A stretch of 64,000 bases of DNA, from contig NC_064534.1 of NCBI RefSeq assembly GCF_023856365.1, positions 11,118,536 to 11,182,535 of the forward strand, read 5' to 3'. This document shows positions 49,144 to 60,110 of the stretch, in pieces (within the stretch, counting starts at the first letter, position 1; each line of letters begins with the position of its first letter). Made by a program: the position numbers and the translations under genes. This DNA is from Brienomyrus brachyistius. Lineage: Eukaryota; Chordata; Actinopteri; Osteoglossiformes; Mormyridae. The notes beneath the pieces were generated by a model. It saw only the letters and a program-made list of their open reading frames with translations, searched no databases and was not told the origin of the DNA.

Positions 49144-49380
49144 ATTGGATAGACTGTCAGTCATGAGAGACAACCTATGATTGGATAGACTGTCAGTCAT
49201 GAGAGGCAGCCTATGATTGGGTAGGCTGTCTGTCATGAGGGTCAGCCTATGATTGGGTAGGCTGTCAGTCATGGGAGTCAGCCTATGAGGGTTTAGCCTG
49301 TCAGTCATGAGGGTCAGCCTATCAGTGGGAAGGCTGTCAGTGCGGAGAGTCAGCTTATCGGTGGGCAAACCTTCATTTTG
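49144..49380 (+). repeat. Minisatellite, 36-bp unit, beside trabd2a exon 2
   Basis: Six copies plus a partial one of a unit like ttggatagactgtcagtcat with gagagacaacctatga. Divergence rises from left to right. A further fragment, ggctgtcagtcatgatga, follows at 49404-49421. It ends about 20-60 bp from the exon 2 donor, so it forms the start of intron 2 in the transcript. Confidence 0.88.
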
Positions 49381-49440
49381 GAGATTACGGCTTATCATGG
49401 GACCGGCTGTCAGTCATGATGACTCGCACTACACACTCAC

Positions 49441-50001
49441 CTGGGACAAACTGAGTCCATTCAGTGGGTGGCACTGCTCCTCCACCGTTTCCACAGCTCC
49501 CGTCCTCTTCCTGGTGCGCTCGGCTTCCTGCGCCAGGTAAAGGTCGAGCACAGGGGCTCCCCGGGAGCGGACGTCGGCTTCCGTCAGTCCGTTCACCATC
49601 AGCATGACCCACACGGGCCGTTTGCGTTCCCAGTCGCCAGCCATGGCGTTGAACAGGTACTCTGCATACAAGCCCCGCCCACGCTGGGCCGGCGTCATCC
49701 AGGAGGGCAACATTAACCTGACGTACTCCAGGTGGCGCTTGAGCCGGCCATAGAGGTCACCGGGCAGCACATCGCGCAGGTGTCCCCCGCGGGGCAGCAT
49801 CTGACAGCGGGCCAGGTCAGCGATGGTGGAGGGGTCTGTCAGGTCCAGCTCAAAATAAACCACGCTGCTCTCCTCGAAGGCTCGCTTGGAATTGTCCGGG
49901 ATGAAGTCCCACACCCGGGTGTACGGGACATGGATGGTGCCGAAAAAGAAGGAGGGGGGGTCCCTTTTAATGGTCCACAGGAATGAGTTCAAATCACTTT
50001 G
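49441..50001 (-). CDS. trabd2a: trabd2a exon 2: catalytic core of TIKI1
   Basis: 561 nt, 187 codons (residues 36-222), phase 0. Acceptor tgtgggacag, donor CCCAG|GTGAGT. It begins [20 protein letters not shown] and has the first GX2H motif, GTIH (56-59), then [15 protein letters not shown] and YFELDLTD with Glu86. The middle contains [20 protein letters not shown] and the block [20 protein letters not shown]. The end is [14 protein letters not shown]. These are near-invariant TIKI words; GX2H and the following Glu are the expected metal and catalytic residues of the TraB/TIKI fold. This is the strongest single evidence for the gene. Confidence 0.98.
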
Positions 50002-50279
50002 CTGTCCCACAGGAAAAAAAGGAGATTCATTTATTAATGAACTAAAAATGAATTTATCAGTGTTCCACATAAACATTTTCAGCTGTCGACAAACATTAGT
50101 TTATATTTCTGCTTCAAAGGTCCCTCACATGCTGCAACAATAACTGTCTATTTATGTTTCTGTTTATTTTTAATTATAACGCCGTTTTGCAGTAATGAAA
50201 TGCCCAAGGACATAGGTTTCCGTATGGATGGCAGGGATACGTCATGTCTACCAATATTGTGGGTGCAACGTTTGTGTTT

Positions 50280-50294
50280 GGGGGGGGGGGGGGG
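50280..50294 (+). repeat. Poly(G) tract, 15 nt
   Basis: Fifteen G in intron 1 of trabd2a. Confidence 0.8.
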
Positions 50295-50680
50295 CTCGGC
50301 GCTGTTGTCGTCCCCAGTGATGTTGAAACCAAACCTACTCCATTGAAAATGTCCATGTTACATGACCTGCAGCCCTGAGACGTACATGTAACTTGTACAT
50401 CCATTATAGTATCTGAGTGGCGATGCTGTGAGGTAACATTTCACACTGTCATTAATCTAGCTACAAACGAGGCTCTTGACACATGAATGAAAAGACATGG
50501 ACATTTGATCGACTACAGGTTACGCTGCGTGTGTGACAGGCTACCGTGTGTCCAGCATTTTAGTTATCCTACAGAATTCAGTTATCCTAACGCTTCGATT
50601 TTGCCATCTCCCCGCTGTTAGCAGCTCTGCCATGGTTTTATTTGTGTGAGTCTGGTCTTAACAGTCCCCATATAAAAATG

Positions 50681-50715
50681 GACAGACAGACAGGCAGGCA
50701 GACAGACAGACAGAT
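50681..50715. repeat. (GACA)n microsatellite
   Basis: gacagacagacaggcaggca followed by further gaca units; simple tetranucleotide repeat with two variant units. Confidence 0.9.
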
Positions 50716-52063
50716 ATATCTGTAGAGCAAACAAGACAAAACTCCGCTCAGTTATTTCCTCCTTACACGAACTTACGCTCATCTAAAAACGCTGTTTTGA
50801 CTGATGTCTTAGGATCCATCTGCCTAAGAACGTAAACTTGTCTAGAAACCTAAGAGGCAGCAGGTGACCTACAGTAAATCACATGGGCAGCTTGCCAATC
50901 CAAATGCTTCTTTTTAAACTCCAGCTAGACCGGTTACGTAATTCTACAAGGAACAATTCTCTCATGTTAACGAGAAAACGATTGCAGATATGTAATGTCT
51001 AAAACTAAATATTATAATGCAATGTAATAAAACACCTTTTAGGAACCGATGAGGCATACAGTCATGCACCGAAGGAAATCTGTTAGTCGTCTAAGCTGAG
51101 GTACAAATGACAGTGCGATTAATTAATTCGGTCGCAATTTCCTGCGTTCTCTGATCAATCAACATCTTAGTTTTTAAACGTACGATGTTAATTCGATGGT
51201 GTTGTTTGAAAAGCAATTGACGGACGGCTCCAATAAGTGAATTACGGACGAGTTAAATTTAAATTAACATGATCAACACAACACAAGATACATTTCCTGT
51301 GTAATCTGTACTACCTTCAACGCTTCATCGCACCGCAGAAGCCGGCCCGGAAGATAATAGGTCTCGCACTTCTAGTTGCGCGCAGTTACATTTCCACTAG
51401 ACATAATACTTTTGCAAATAAGCAAGTACTTGGGTTTCAACTGGACAAAACTGTCTAAACCATACAAAATTATATTTATCACTTTGTAAAACGATTTCAA
51501 ATTTTGAAATGTATTACTTATTAATGTAGTTAAGTCTACAGTGTCGCAGATAAGTTTAAGTAGCCTACGTGAGCCGGGAAACTGTCAACCACCCTGTTGC
51601 CTGGTTTTCAGAGTCAGATGTTGGTCAATAGTTCGGAGTAACTGAACTGCATATCTTATTCATATTGTCTAGTCAAAGACTTTCGTGATACAGTACCACT
51701 ACTACTGAGTTTACAATTCTTGCGTAGGCCTACATGATTCAAACATACCATTTATTACATTATAACAAGGGCGGATTATGTCTGTTATCTCTCCACAGAA
51801 ATTAATTGAATGAAAGTGGAACAGAAACATCATTGCCTTTGGTTACGATTAGTGTCGCTACTTAATTTGTGTAATTGTAACAATGTAAGTCTGAATTTGA
51901 GGCTTTGAATTAGTGTATCCCTGTGTATTATAATGCACTTGATAGTAGCGTATATTCTGTTTAAGTTTTGATCACTGCATCACTGCAGCTGCCGAAAGCT
52001 TAGTGATCATATTAACATTTTTAAGATGGGGAATTATTAAGACGGTTCTTGTAAAATACTCAC

Positions 52064-52168
52064 TTTTCTGTTAAGTTGACAGTGGGTTCTTTCTCGGGGT
52101 GGCCTCTGCTTCGCATTTACCAGCAAGATGAGAAGAGCTTGAATGCATGCGCCCCAAGCGAGCCGCAT
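52064..52168 (-). CDS. trabd2a: trabd2a exon 1: start codon and signal peptide
   Basis: 105 nt, 35 codons, ending in phase 0 at AAA|GTGAGT. It reads MRLAWGACIQALLILLVNAK, then QRPPRERTHCQLNRK. A charged start and the hydrophobic stretch LAWGACIQALLILLV form a signal peptide, as needed for a secreted or surface TIKI. The Cys-x-Leu word before the junction and its spacing to SDLNSFLW in exon 2 match TRABD2A (CELKPQQSELNSFLW). No other in-frame ATG lies downstream in the exon. The sequence is poorly conserved, so this exon rests on position, signal-peptide character and phase. Confidence 0.85.
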
Positions 52169-52660
52169 CGTAGCTCCGCGAGTGTCTTTCCCGAGTTTCC
52201 TCACACTGTTCTGCAGGAATCGGCACTTAACTCACAGAACGTGTCACTTCGGAAACGTCTTGAAGTAGATCCGCCATCCTGGTAGGATACCGCTCAGTTT
52301 TTAGAACTTATGAAATTATCAGTAATTTTCCGATGACTTAAAAATCCCGTTGATGGAATACACTATGCCTTTAAAAGGGAACAATGTGCTTCCTTGCCGC
52401 AACATGTGATTGAAAATGCGAAAGCGCAGCTCTGTGAATCATGGCTAAACATGCATGCTTTTCGAGGCAAGCGTTCGGCGAGACTTGCAGGGCAACTACA
52501 TCTAAGTAACTTTAACAATCTCTACTCCCGTTTCCAACTTTGTATTGTCATTGGTCCGGCCTCAGAAAGGGGTCTCCTGAAATCACATTGTGATTCCCAG
52601 ATCAGCAGAGCGAGAGAAAACACTGTGGGGGAGAGCGCCCGAAATGCATCCGTACGGTGA
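52169..52660 (-). promoter_or_regulatory. trabd2a: trabd2a 5' UTR and putative promoter
   Basis: On the minus strand a CCAAT box lies at 52554-52550 and a TATA-like CCTTTTAAAGG at 52378-52368, about 170 bp closer to the gene. This would place transcription start near 52340 and give a short 5' UTR of about 170 nt. Spacing is plausible for a vertebrate promoter, but there is no direct evidence of the start site. Confidence 0.35.
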
Positions 52661-53117
52661 TCCTTTGACAGACTGTTACTAATTACGAGTATAATTCTAA
52701 AATTGAGTAACAAGAATAATTAAATAATACTAAAAGACGTTTTAGATTGTGTTGTCCGCTGGCAAATTACAAAGGCACCTTAATGTAACAAAAAAGTGAC
52801 AATAAAACAGCATGGTGCACTTCCAGCATAAAGTGTTTCTTAACCCCGAATTCCTTATTGCCTCTCCTGACGTGATATTAGCCAGGTCGTTGATCTCCTC
52901 TTTCTGGTCAAAGTTCTTAAAGGAGAGCGTAAAATACCCGCTCCGTTATTTCTTATGTCCGTTTTCATCCCAGGCTAAGGCTGCAACACTGGACTTTGAG
53001 AAGTTGTGTGAGCATCACTGTCAGGGATCAGCCGCATGTCACCTTATGCCTGAACGCGTCGCGGTTGCGCGCTGTAATCTCATTACAGCATCTCGTCCCC
53101 TTTGGCGATCGGGGGGT

Positions 53118-53137
53118 GGGGGGGGGGGGGGGGGGGG
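53118..53137 (+). repeat. Poly(G) tract, 20 nt
   Basis: Twenty G preceded by six more G and one T. About 1 kb upstream of trabd2a exon 1. Confidence 0.85.
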
Positions 53138-54755
53138 AGGACTCGCACTAGCGATACCGAGGAATTTTCGCTTAACAAAAGAAACGCAGGGCAGTTTGTC
53201 AAGGTGATTATTTTGTTGATTTAAACTAATTGCTATTCATTCGCGAAATGATAAGAGCCAATGGACTCAGGAGTAAAATACTTGAAATACATGTTCGGTA
53301 TTTCAATGCACTTGTCTCGAAAGCAGGTTGCGCATAGAGGGATCGAATCTTTTTGCAGTCTTGGTAAAGAAATTGTGCATCAGCAAACCTACGCGACAAG
53401 ATTTTTTTAGCTGTCATTGCGATGATGCAATTCGTTATTTAATTTACTTTTGGATGTTTATTATTGAATTATAAGTTTGTCTTAGCAAGAACTTACTGTT
53501 TTTATACTTTGTTAATACAAACGGTGTTAAAGTTTTGTTGCCCGTTGCAGGGTGGAAATTGTGGAATTGATTCCAGGGTGGAATTTAATAAATTGCTATG
53601 GCTAAAATGACAGTTCTTGTGATGATTAATTAATCAATCCTTGTTCTAGAATTCCAGCGTGTATTCTTTTTTATGCTAAGCAATTTATGAATTGATTATA
53701 CTTGACTGTGCTGTTACAGAATACTTATCTTGAAGTCATACTTTTCATGTCCATTAACTGTTAAACTCCTTTATGATAATAATAAAAAAAAACAATATCA
53801 CTCTCATTTCTCTTGGCCAACTTTGGCCTCATCGGTACTTCATAAAACCATCCACTATTATTCAGTTGAGTCTGTTCTTCTGGTTATTCTTTTTCACTGT
53901 TGACAGATTAAGAATGTATGCTATTAACAAATAATGCATATTGGCAATCCACTCAGTTTATTTATTTTGCCACAATTTTCTCAATAGTTCAAACAGAATC
54001 CTGGACAAGAAATATCATCCAAAATGGGATCACTGTCTGGAATGAGTTAATAGCATAGCGAGGTTGATTAATTCGAAGCTCTGTGCACACCAAAGGTGCC
54101 TCAGAATTGGATCAAGCAACCTTGTCTAGAAAAACACGTCAGGCTGCGAGCTCCCATCTTTCTCACCATGATACCTGCTGTGGCAGTTTTCACATCGGTT
54201 ACTGTGTCATCTCCCTTTGAAAAGGTGTATTGATTACCCTTCATTATCAGGCCTCAATATGCATTCAGGTGTGAAAGGACTAAATGACAGTCAACAGTCA
54301 AAAGATACAAAGACAATGTGGAAAATCCACAACATCACATTAAAGGCATATTTAGTTACAAGCTGATACTGACAACATGTTTAAACCACATGTTTATTTT
54401 ATTGTATCTACCAAACAATATCTGCATTGTTACAATGGTCCTTTGTTGTCAATTTTATATTAAAATATTGTAAGCGGGAATTCTCACACATATAATCACA
54501 TATCAGCATTAGCTGAAACCACAATAAAAAAGTATCCAAAGAAATAAAAGCATTAACCTTACAGTAAAAATTAGGTTTTATTGCATATTACAACAATAAA
54601 CAGATCCGTGTAATATAGTTGTAATTAAGTCATCCTCATATAGAATTTTCTGGAAATGCTGTTTAAACAAATTAAGTGTAAAATGTCTACCATATAAGAC
54701 TTTTAGTGCAGCAGTAAAATTTTACTTAATTAACTGGGACCTACGTAAAATTAGG

Positions 54756-54769
54756 TCGCCACCTACTGG
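54756..54769 (-). promoter_or_regulatory. CTCF-like motif upstream of trabd2a
   Basis: The minus strand reads CCAGTAGGTGGCGA: 13 of 14 positions of the CTCF core, with a perfect CCAGTAGGTGGCG. Reverse orientation, so it points toward the gene. It is 2.6 kb upstream of the start codon. Confidence 0.42.
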
Positions 54770-57700
54770 TTGCACTACAGAATACCACTTTAAGTAAGTG
54801 TGACCTGAATCAGAGAACAGGGCTTGGCAGATGCGGATAGCACACAAATTTGTGGGGAAGAGAATTTCAAGATAACTTTCACCGAAGTATTAAGTATTAG
54901 ATTTTAGTGATCGCCGTTAAAAACCATGAAATGTCAGCTGGCATGTGGTGGTGTTTAAGATCAAAACCTAGCGTGCTCTTTGGGTAATTTGATGCACGAC
55001 TGTCCTTCAGTTCAAGGAGATAGGAGGGACACCCTCATATATTCAGTTTAAATCCAGTGATATTAAATGCAGTGATATTAAATGCAGTGATATGATCCCT
55101 AGTAATCGGGTAATCACTCTCTACTTTATGGAGACAACAAAAGTGCATTAGTAAAAATGAAGGTATTGTGATGACTAGGCTCAGCATGTGGTCAAATAAT
55201 GAAATTATGAATGATATTGCTGAACCAATAGATTGAAAGGCGGACATGGCTCAACAGCTACACCACTGCAGTTATTTGTCTCTAATCTCATGATTGATTA
55301 ACTCTGACATAAATGATCATTTTCTCCCTTCCATTTCAATCCTATGTCTTTTACAATTACAAAAAAAAAAACAGAACACATGCAATATATAAATTTATGG
55401 AACATTGTATTTGATGGCTTTTTTATTCTACTTTCTACTAATGTACATTAATCAAAGTGTTTGGAAAATTTCAGTATATTTTGAGTACACTATAAAAAAA
55501 AAGCATTGCTACAGTGTATATATTTTTTTTGGAAAAAAAAAAAACATGGTTGTTTTAAAATGTTAACATCAAGATTTTCTTGTTGATTTAATTTCCCATT
55601 TGGAAAGTTCAGGCCACGGAACAAAAACAAAACTGAATAACTGGGTCCTGACAGAGAATTCATCTGAATTCAGACTGTAGGAAAACAAACCCTGAAGCAG
55701 ATAACAGTCTGCGTTCTGTTCAGGTCTCTCCGTTTGGCTCGTGGGGGGATACGCGGCTCCCATGAGTGTCCAGGTCCGCGATTATTTTGTCTGCTTGCAT
55801 GTAACAGAGCCTCTGTGTCAGCTCGCCTATGCCCTGGTACATTGCTTTCCCCATTGGCCTGGATTTTATTTAGAAACATGAGTGGTCTTGAAAAAAATCG
55901 AGCTAGACTTTGCAGGGGATGCAGATTTCCTGGTGAAAAAGCGCATAGTTAGGCACCATTACCTAGCGTTTAACCGTGCCAGCTTCCAGTCCCATTTCCT
56001 GTGCTAGCTATTCATTTGCTTGATTACAGTGCTTTGCTCTTGAGAACTCACACGCAAAGCTGTTTGATAGCTACTTCTTGATTTGGATGTATGATTATTG
56101 TCCTTTCTGAAATCGTCAGATCTATTTAAAGTAGGTTACACAGTTGATAATATGATACCGTCATTTACTTATCCACTGGGATGACCTCCCACTTGGTCAT
56201 AGAGGTCAGCTGTCGGATGTAATCTTTTTGAGATCATCAGTCTCTTATGTTGTGTAGATTCAGTATCCCTGTCGAGCTGCACACCTAAACAATGGTCACG
56301 CCATATTTACCTTTCACTTCTTCTTCCCACTTTCTGGAAGCCTGCCGCCCAGCTGAACTTATCAAGATTGACTGGCGGTTTTGATTTATTGACGATGTAA
56401 CTGGCATATGACTGCTGGCTTTACGCCCCCTCCCTTCCTCCCCATACATACAGTCGGGTGCCTGTGCAGGTCATGCACTTATTTTGGTTTTTGACTCAGT
56501 CTTGGATTTTGTTTATGGAATTGAATAACATACGTATTGTTCAAAGTATGTATTTTCTTTGGCTTAAATTGGACCTGCTCTAACAAACCAGAAATATTCA
56601 ACAGAAATAAATCAAAGTTAATGTTTACATTCTGCCAGTGTCCATGTCTCCACATCGAAGCCAGAGGAAATTAAGGGGAATTCACTGATTTCAGGTTCTT
56701 TCAGCTATAAGCGAACTGTAGGGGACATTTCAAATGACAGCACTGATATTTATCTGTTACTATTCCTAAACGTATACAACTTTCAATGCAAAGTAAAAGC
56801 ACTTTGTCTGTAATAATACACCCCATCTACTATAATGTAATAATGCAATAATCTGTACCAGCAGCAGTTAAGCTTTGAAAACTGTCATGACTCAAGACAT
56901 TAACTAGTAATTCATGATTCATAGCAATTTAGTGAGGTGTCACTTTACTGCAACAATACATAGCAGATAATTCTGTGATTATTTAAATCGAAAACCAAGG
57001 AGAGCTGCCGTTAATAAATACCAGTGTTACTATCTAAAACATACCATTTAAAAATAATAGTCAGGTAGAGTATCTTTTTCAATGAAATTTTGGAATTTGT
57101 TGTTTTGGGGGAAGAAGGCAGTATTGCTATTTATGGTAGTTCAGCAATTGTCAGTGAAAGGTTCTTTGGTTTCTGGAGAAAAACATTTTTCAGAAACTCA
57201 AAGTGGTTTCCGTTTTGGTTTTCAGATGATTTGAATGTTATCCAGAACCTTTGTCTGATTGGCATAAAATTTTGTACACAGCTGCAATGGAAAAATCATT
57301 TGACTGACACAAACCAATCAGATTTTGTGGATGTGGCACAGAACTGTATAGTCAGGCCAAATTGTCTGCTTAACACAAATTTTATCGCATATGTTGAAAA
57401 CAGCACAAAAAGCCATACAAAATTTTAAAAAAAATTGGACCATGACAATGTTGTTCACTCTAAGTACGTCTATGTCCAAAACAGTTCCATCAATTAAGTT
57501 TAATCGATTCCTCTGCAATGCGTTATCACAATCTATTACTAATTACAAAAGACCCTGCCATACAGTTGATACAAGCCGATGTTTACTCCAAATCCATTTC
57601 ATAACTGTTGGCAAGTAGTTTTTAAAGTTGCTTTCATATCTAAACATTGCATTAATAAAACTCTGTTTAAAGACAAGGATATAAAAAACATGATTGTTCC

Positions 57701-58139
57701 CATTGTTACGTCCTAGCAAATGCTTTAAATCAATTAGCGTCAGGTTCCTTGGTAACAGACCGGTCACGTCTGGTTTGTTATATGTGTCCTGGGCCGATGG
57801 GAATGATCACCCCCCCTCATGCTAATAAGGCTGTCTTACAGGATACTGGTGTTTGAAGCGACCTGAGAACTGCAAGACCTCACATCCACCAATCAAAGAG
57901 CCTCATGACAATGAAATGTCTTTATCATAGGTCTCTAGCCTGATTGACAGGTACGAAATCGATACAATTTATCTTGTGCTTATATAATATTATCATTTAA
58001 ATTGGTGTATTAAGGTAGGTAACTGCAAATATAAATTTGAAGGTTTATGAAAAGCAAACCTTATCAGACGTGTGCCGGTTCCGGTGTTAATTAACAAATT
58101 ACTATCAGTTTTAAGGTCAAATGTATAAAAGAGGTCTGA

Positions 58140-59165
58140 GTGCCTATTATTCTGGCTACCATGGTTAGAAGAATAGAAGTGGGCCACTATGAGAGAGGTG
58201 AGATTGCTGTTGTCGCACAAGGAGCAGTTGTTTCGGCTGACATGGGTATGGATGTCTGAGGTGAGGAAGCAATCAGTCACGGACAATTGTTGAATGATGA
58301 AACTGCGAAACCCCCCCGACCGTGACGTCCATGCAATGATAGATTGCAAGATGTATAGAGAAACGGATAAAAAAAAAAAAAAACCTGAATCGAATGACTG
58401 CAATTATCACTATATGGCCTGAGCAGGCAATTTCATCAAGTACCATCTGCTGAGAACCTCCCAGAAAAAATCAGGTTGTAATGCATAAACCATTTACTAT
58501 ACCTAAAAATACACGTTTGTGAGGAAAGTGGTTAAAATTGCACATGTTCTGTGCTAATACCGACTTTTAGTGAAGAAAGTCACATGATCAAATAAGTCAT
58601 GTGTTACCTTGTTCTGAAAGGCGTATCTGACAAAAGACGTGTGTGGACTTAAGTGATGCTTCCTACTGTGAAGGTTTCTGGCTGGTCTGTCACAGCGTTT
58701 GCTGCATTAGGCCCAGTAAACCCTTAAAAGGGCATAAAGTGACATATAAATGCAAACAAACAAATCGGCATGCCGAGCGCTCGCGGTCCGTTTCACAAGG
58801 CATGTCCATCCTGATGTGACGGGATGACAGAACTCCCCATCTGCAGGACTCAAGCGGTCACTCGCTGGCTCGGAAAGCAGGGAAACAGTGTAAAGTCAGA
58901 TGCTGTGGTCATCCAAGTCATCAGACCTCAACCCAGTCGAAGGCTTACTGGAGATGCTGGAGAGGTGCCTGAAGCAGCGTGTTTTCCACCACATTTGTAA
59001 AACAGCGAGCCATGAAATTTTTTGTGGAAGACAGCATTCCTTTTGCCCAATAACACCCACAGAAGCTATACTCTGGTGTATTTAAGCTATCCGGATGAGT
59101 CATAGTGGTCCAAAGCCCTATTAAGACATTTCTTGGCAGTGTTGCCATTATTGTTTATTCAATAC
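58140..59165 (+). pseudogene. Decayed Tc1/mariner-like transposon remnant
   Basis: The clearest part is 58902-58998: LWSSKSSDLNPVEGLLEMLE and LKQR in one frame, matching the WPSQSPDLNPIE...LK block around the last catalytic residue of Tc1-type DDE transposases. Just upstream, stops interrupt every frame. A weak match to the N-terminal HTH part (HYERGEIAVVAQGAVVSADM) lies at about 58180-58244, followed by a stop. Terminal repeats could not be identified, so the limits are approximate. Inactive. Confidence 0.6.
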
Positions 59166-59849
59166 CTGTATAATGATTACTTTTAGCAGATATAACACCG
59201 GAGTTTAGTGCTCCAGAGAGGGGAACAATGTTTACAGACAACACTGGTCTCCATTTCATGTTCTAAAAATCCTTTTACTCCCTAGGAGCTATGATCAGTG
59301 GGATGATAGACATGTCATTTCCTTCTGTGGGTTTGTGTTCCAAATGATGACAGGATGTTGGGGACCTTAGTGTGTTTTTATTTTTTAGTCCATGTGGTTT
59401 CGCTTGGTATGACAACAGGATGTGGTGTTTTACGTGGCAGAATGCAAGTTCATGGCTGCACCGGGATGTTCCCCAAAACACCTCACCGCCACATGATGGG
59501 AACCAGTTGTGAGAGTGGCCGGTTGAGCAATACTGCTGGCCTTGTTGCGCATGGGAGGTTTGCCTTTGCTGTGGTTGGTTAGTGAGTTCACCATGCTGTG
59601 TACCAGTGGCTAGTATTATTTTTTCTTTCAAAGCTGTAACTAGTTAGTGGCTTAGCTCCACCGTGAATAGTCAGTGCCTGAACACCCATAACTGTTTTCA
59701 AAAAGAGAAAAAAATCGCTCAAAGGATCCTAAAAAAAAAGTTGTAAAAAATGCTTTAATAATTGCAGTGACAAGGGTTGGTATTCCTCCACAGTGCAAAG
59801 ACACACATCTATATCGATTGGCCTGTTTTAGTTGCCTCTCCTATATGGC

Positions 59850-60110
59850 TGTGTGGGGTGGTGTGGTTTCTCAGTGAGGCTTGAAACTTGCCTTTGTTCT
59901 GTATGTTTGCCTTGCATATTGCCTCCATAACACACCCTGTCTCAGGTGGGTTTCCTTCTGCAGTCCAGAGATATGCAGTTAGGATGCTTGGAATTTCTGA
60001 AGTGCCCATAGTGCGTGTTTGCTCCGCAGAGGGCTGGCATTTGGTCCAGGATGCATTCCAGTCTTGTGCTCCATGCTGCCAGTCATGGGCACTGTGTCTG
60101 GAAGGTAGTT
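59850..60110 (+). mobile_element. Old, decayed copy of the SINE-like fish repeat
   Basis: The blocks gtgggtttccttctgcagtc, cagagatatgcagttaggat, tttctgaagtgcccatagtg and gggctggcatttggtccagg follow the order of the full repeat at 36330 but are highly diverged. The tail is not preserved. Confidence 0.45.

Larger units (their letters stand above)
38435..49440 (-). other. trabd2a: trabd2a intron 2 (11 kb)
   Basis: It contains the G/C homopolymers at 39762, 42699 and 43726, an AT run near 42300, a SINE fragment (44600-44822), a GC-rich minisatellite (44886-45244) and the 36-bp minisatellite next to exon 2. Frames of 203 codons (plus, 40533-41144) and 154 codons (plus, 39230-39694) show no recognisable domain. 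The stretches 41400-42280 and 45400-47100 look like unique sequence and are candidates for regulatory DNA, which cannot be judged without alignments. Confidence 0.7.
50002..52063 (-). other. trabd2a: trabd2a intron 1
   Basis: 2.1 kb, phase 0, with a GTGAGT donor and a CAG acceptor. It holds a 15-nt G run (50280-50294) and a (GACA)n microsatellite. No other element recognised. Confidence 0.8.
27039..52168 (-). other. trabd2a: trabd2a gene (TIKI1, Wnt-inactivating metalloprotease), coding span
   Basis: Seven coding exons join with consistent phases into 1500 nt, or 499 residues. The family's usual length is about 500. TIKI proteins are membrane-tethered metalloproteases of the TraB superfamily that clip the N-terminus of Wnt ligands and so block Wnt signalling. 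Visible features in order are: a signal peptide (about 1-19); the catalytic-type motif GTIH (56-59); YFELD (84-88); the second GX2H motif GAGH (329-332) followed by FLGNNT; a basic, low-complexity linker with RQFSDLWVRL; and a hydrophobic C-terminal end (about 471-499). The words [41 protein letters not shown] and RQFSDLWVRL match TRABD2A better than TRABD2B. Introns are 2062, 11006, 478, 7164, 2224 and 696 bp, all GT-AG. Confidence 0.95.
52661..58080. other. Upstream intergenic DNA, no gene seen
   Basis: Contains a long G tract (53118-53137), three copies of a 16-bp unit tgatattaaatgcag near 55058-55096, and a CTCF-like site (54756-54769). Open frames up to 131 codons show no domain; the 131-codon frame at 52812-53207 runs through the G tract. 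Confidence 0.5.

Noticed and set aside
49102..49398. 98-codon minus frame with a 12-residue repeat
   Set aside because: It is a direct translation of the 36-bp minisatellite (36 = 12 codons) and lies in intron 2.
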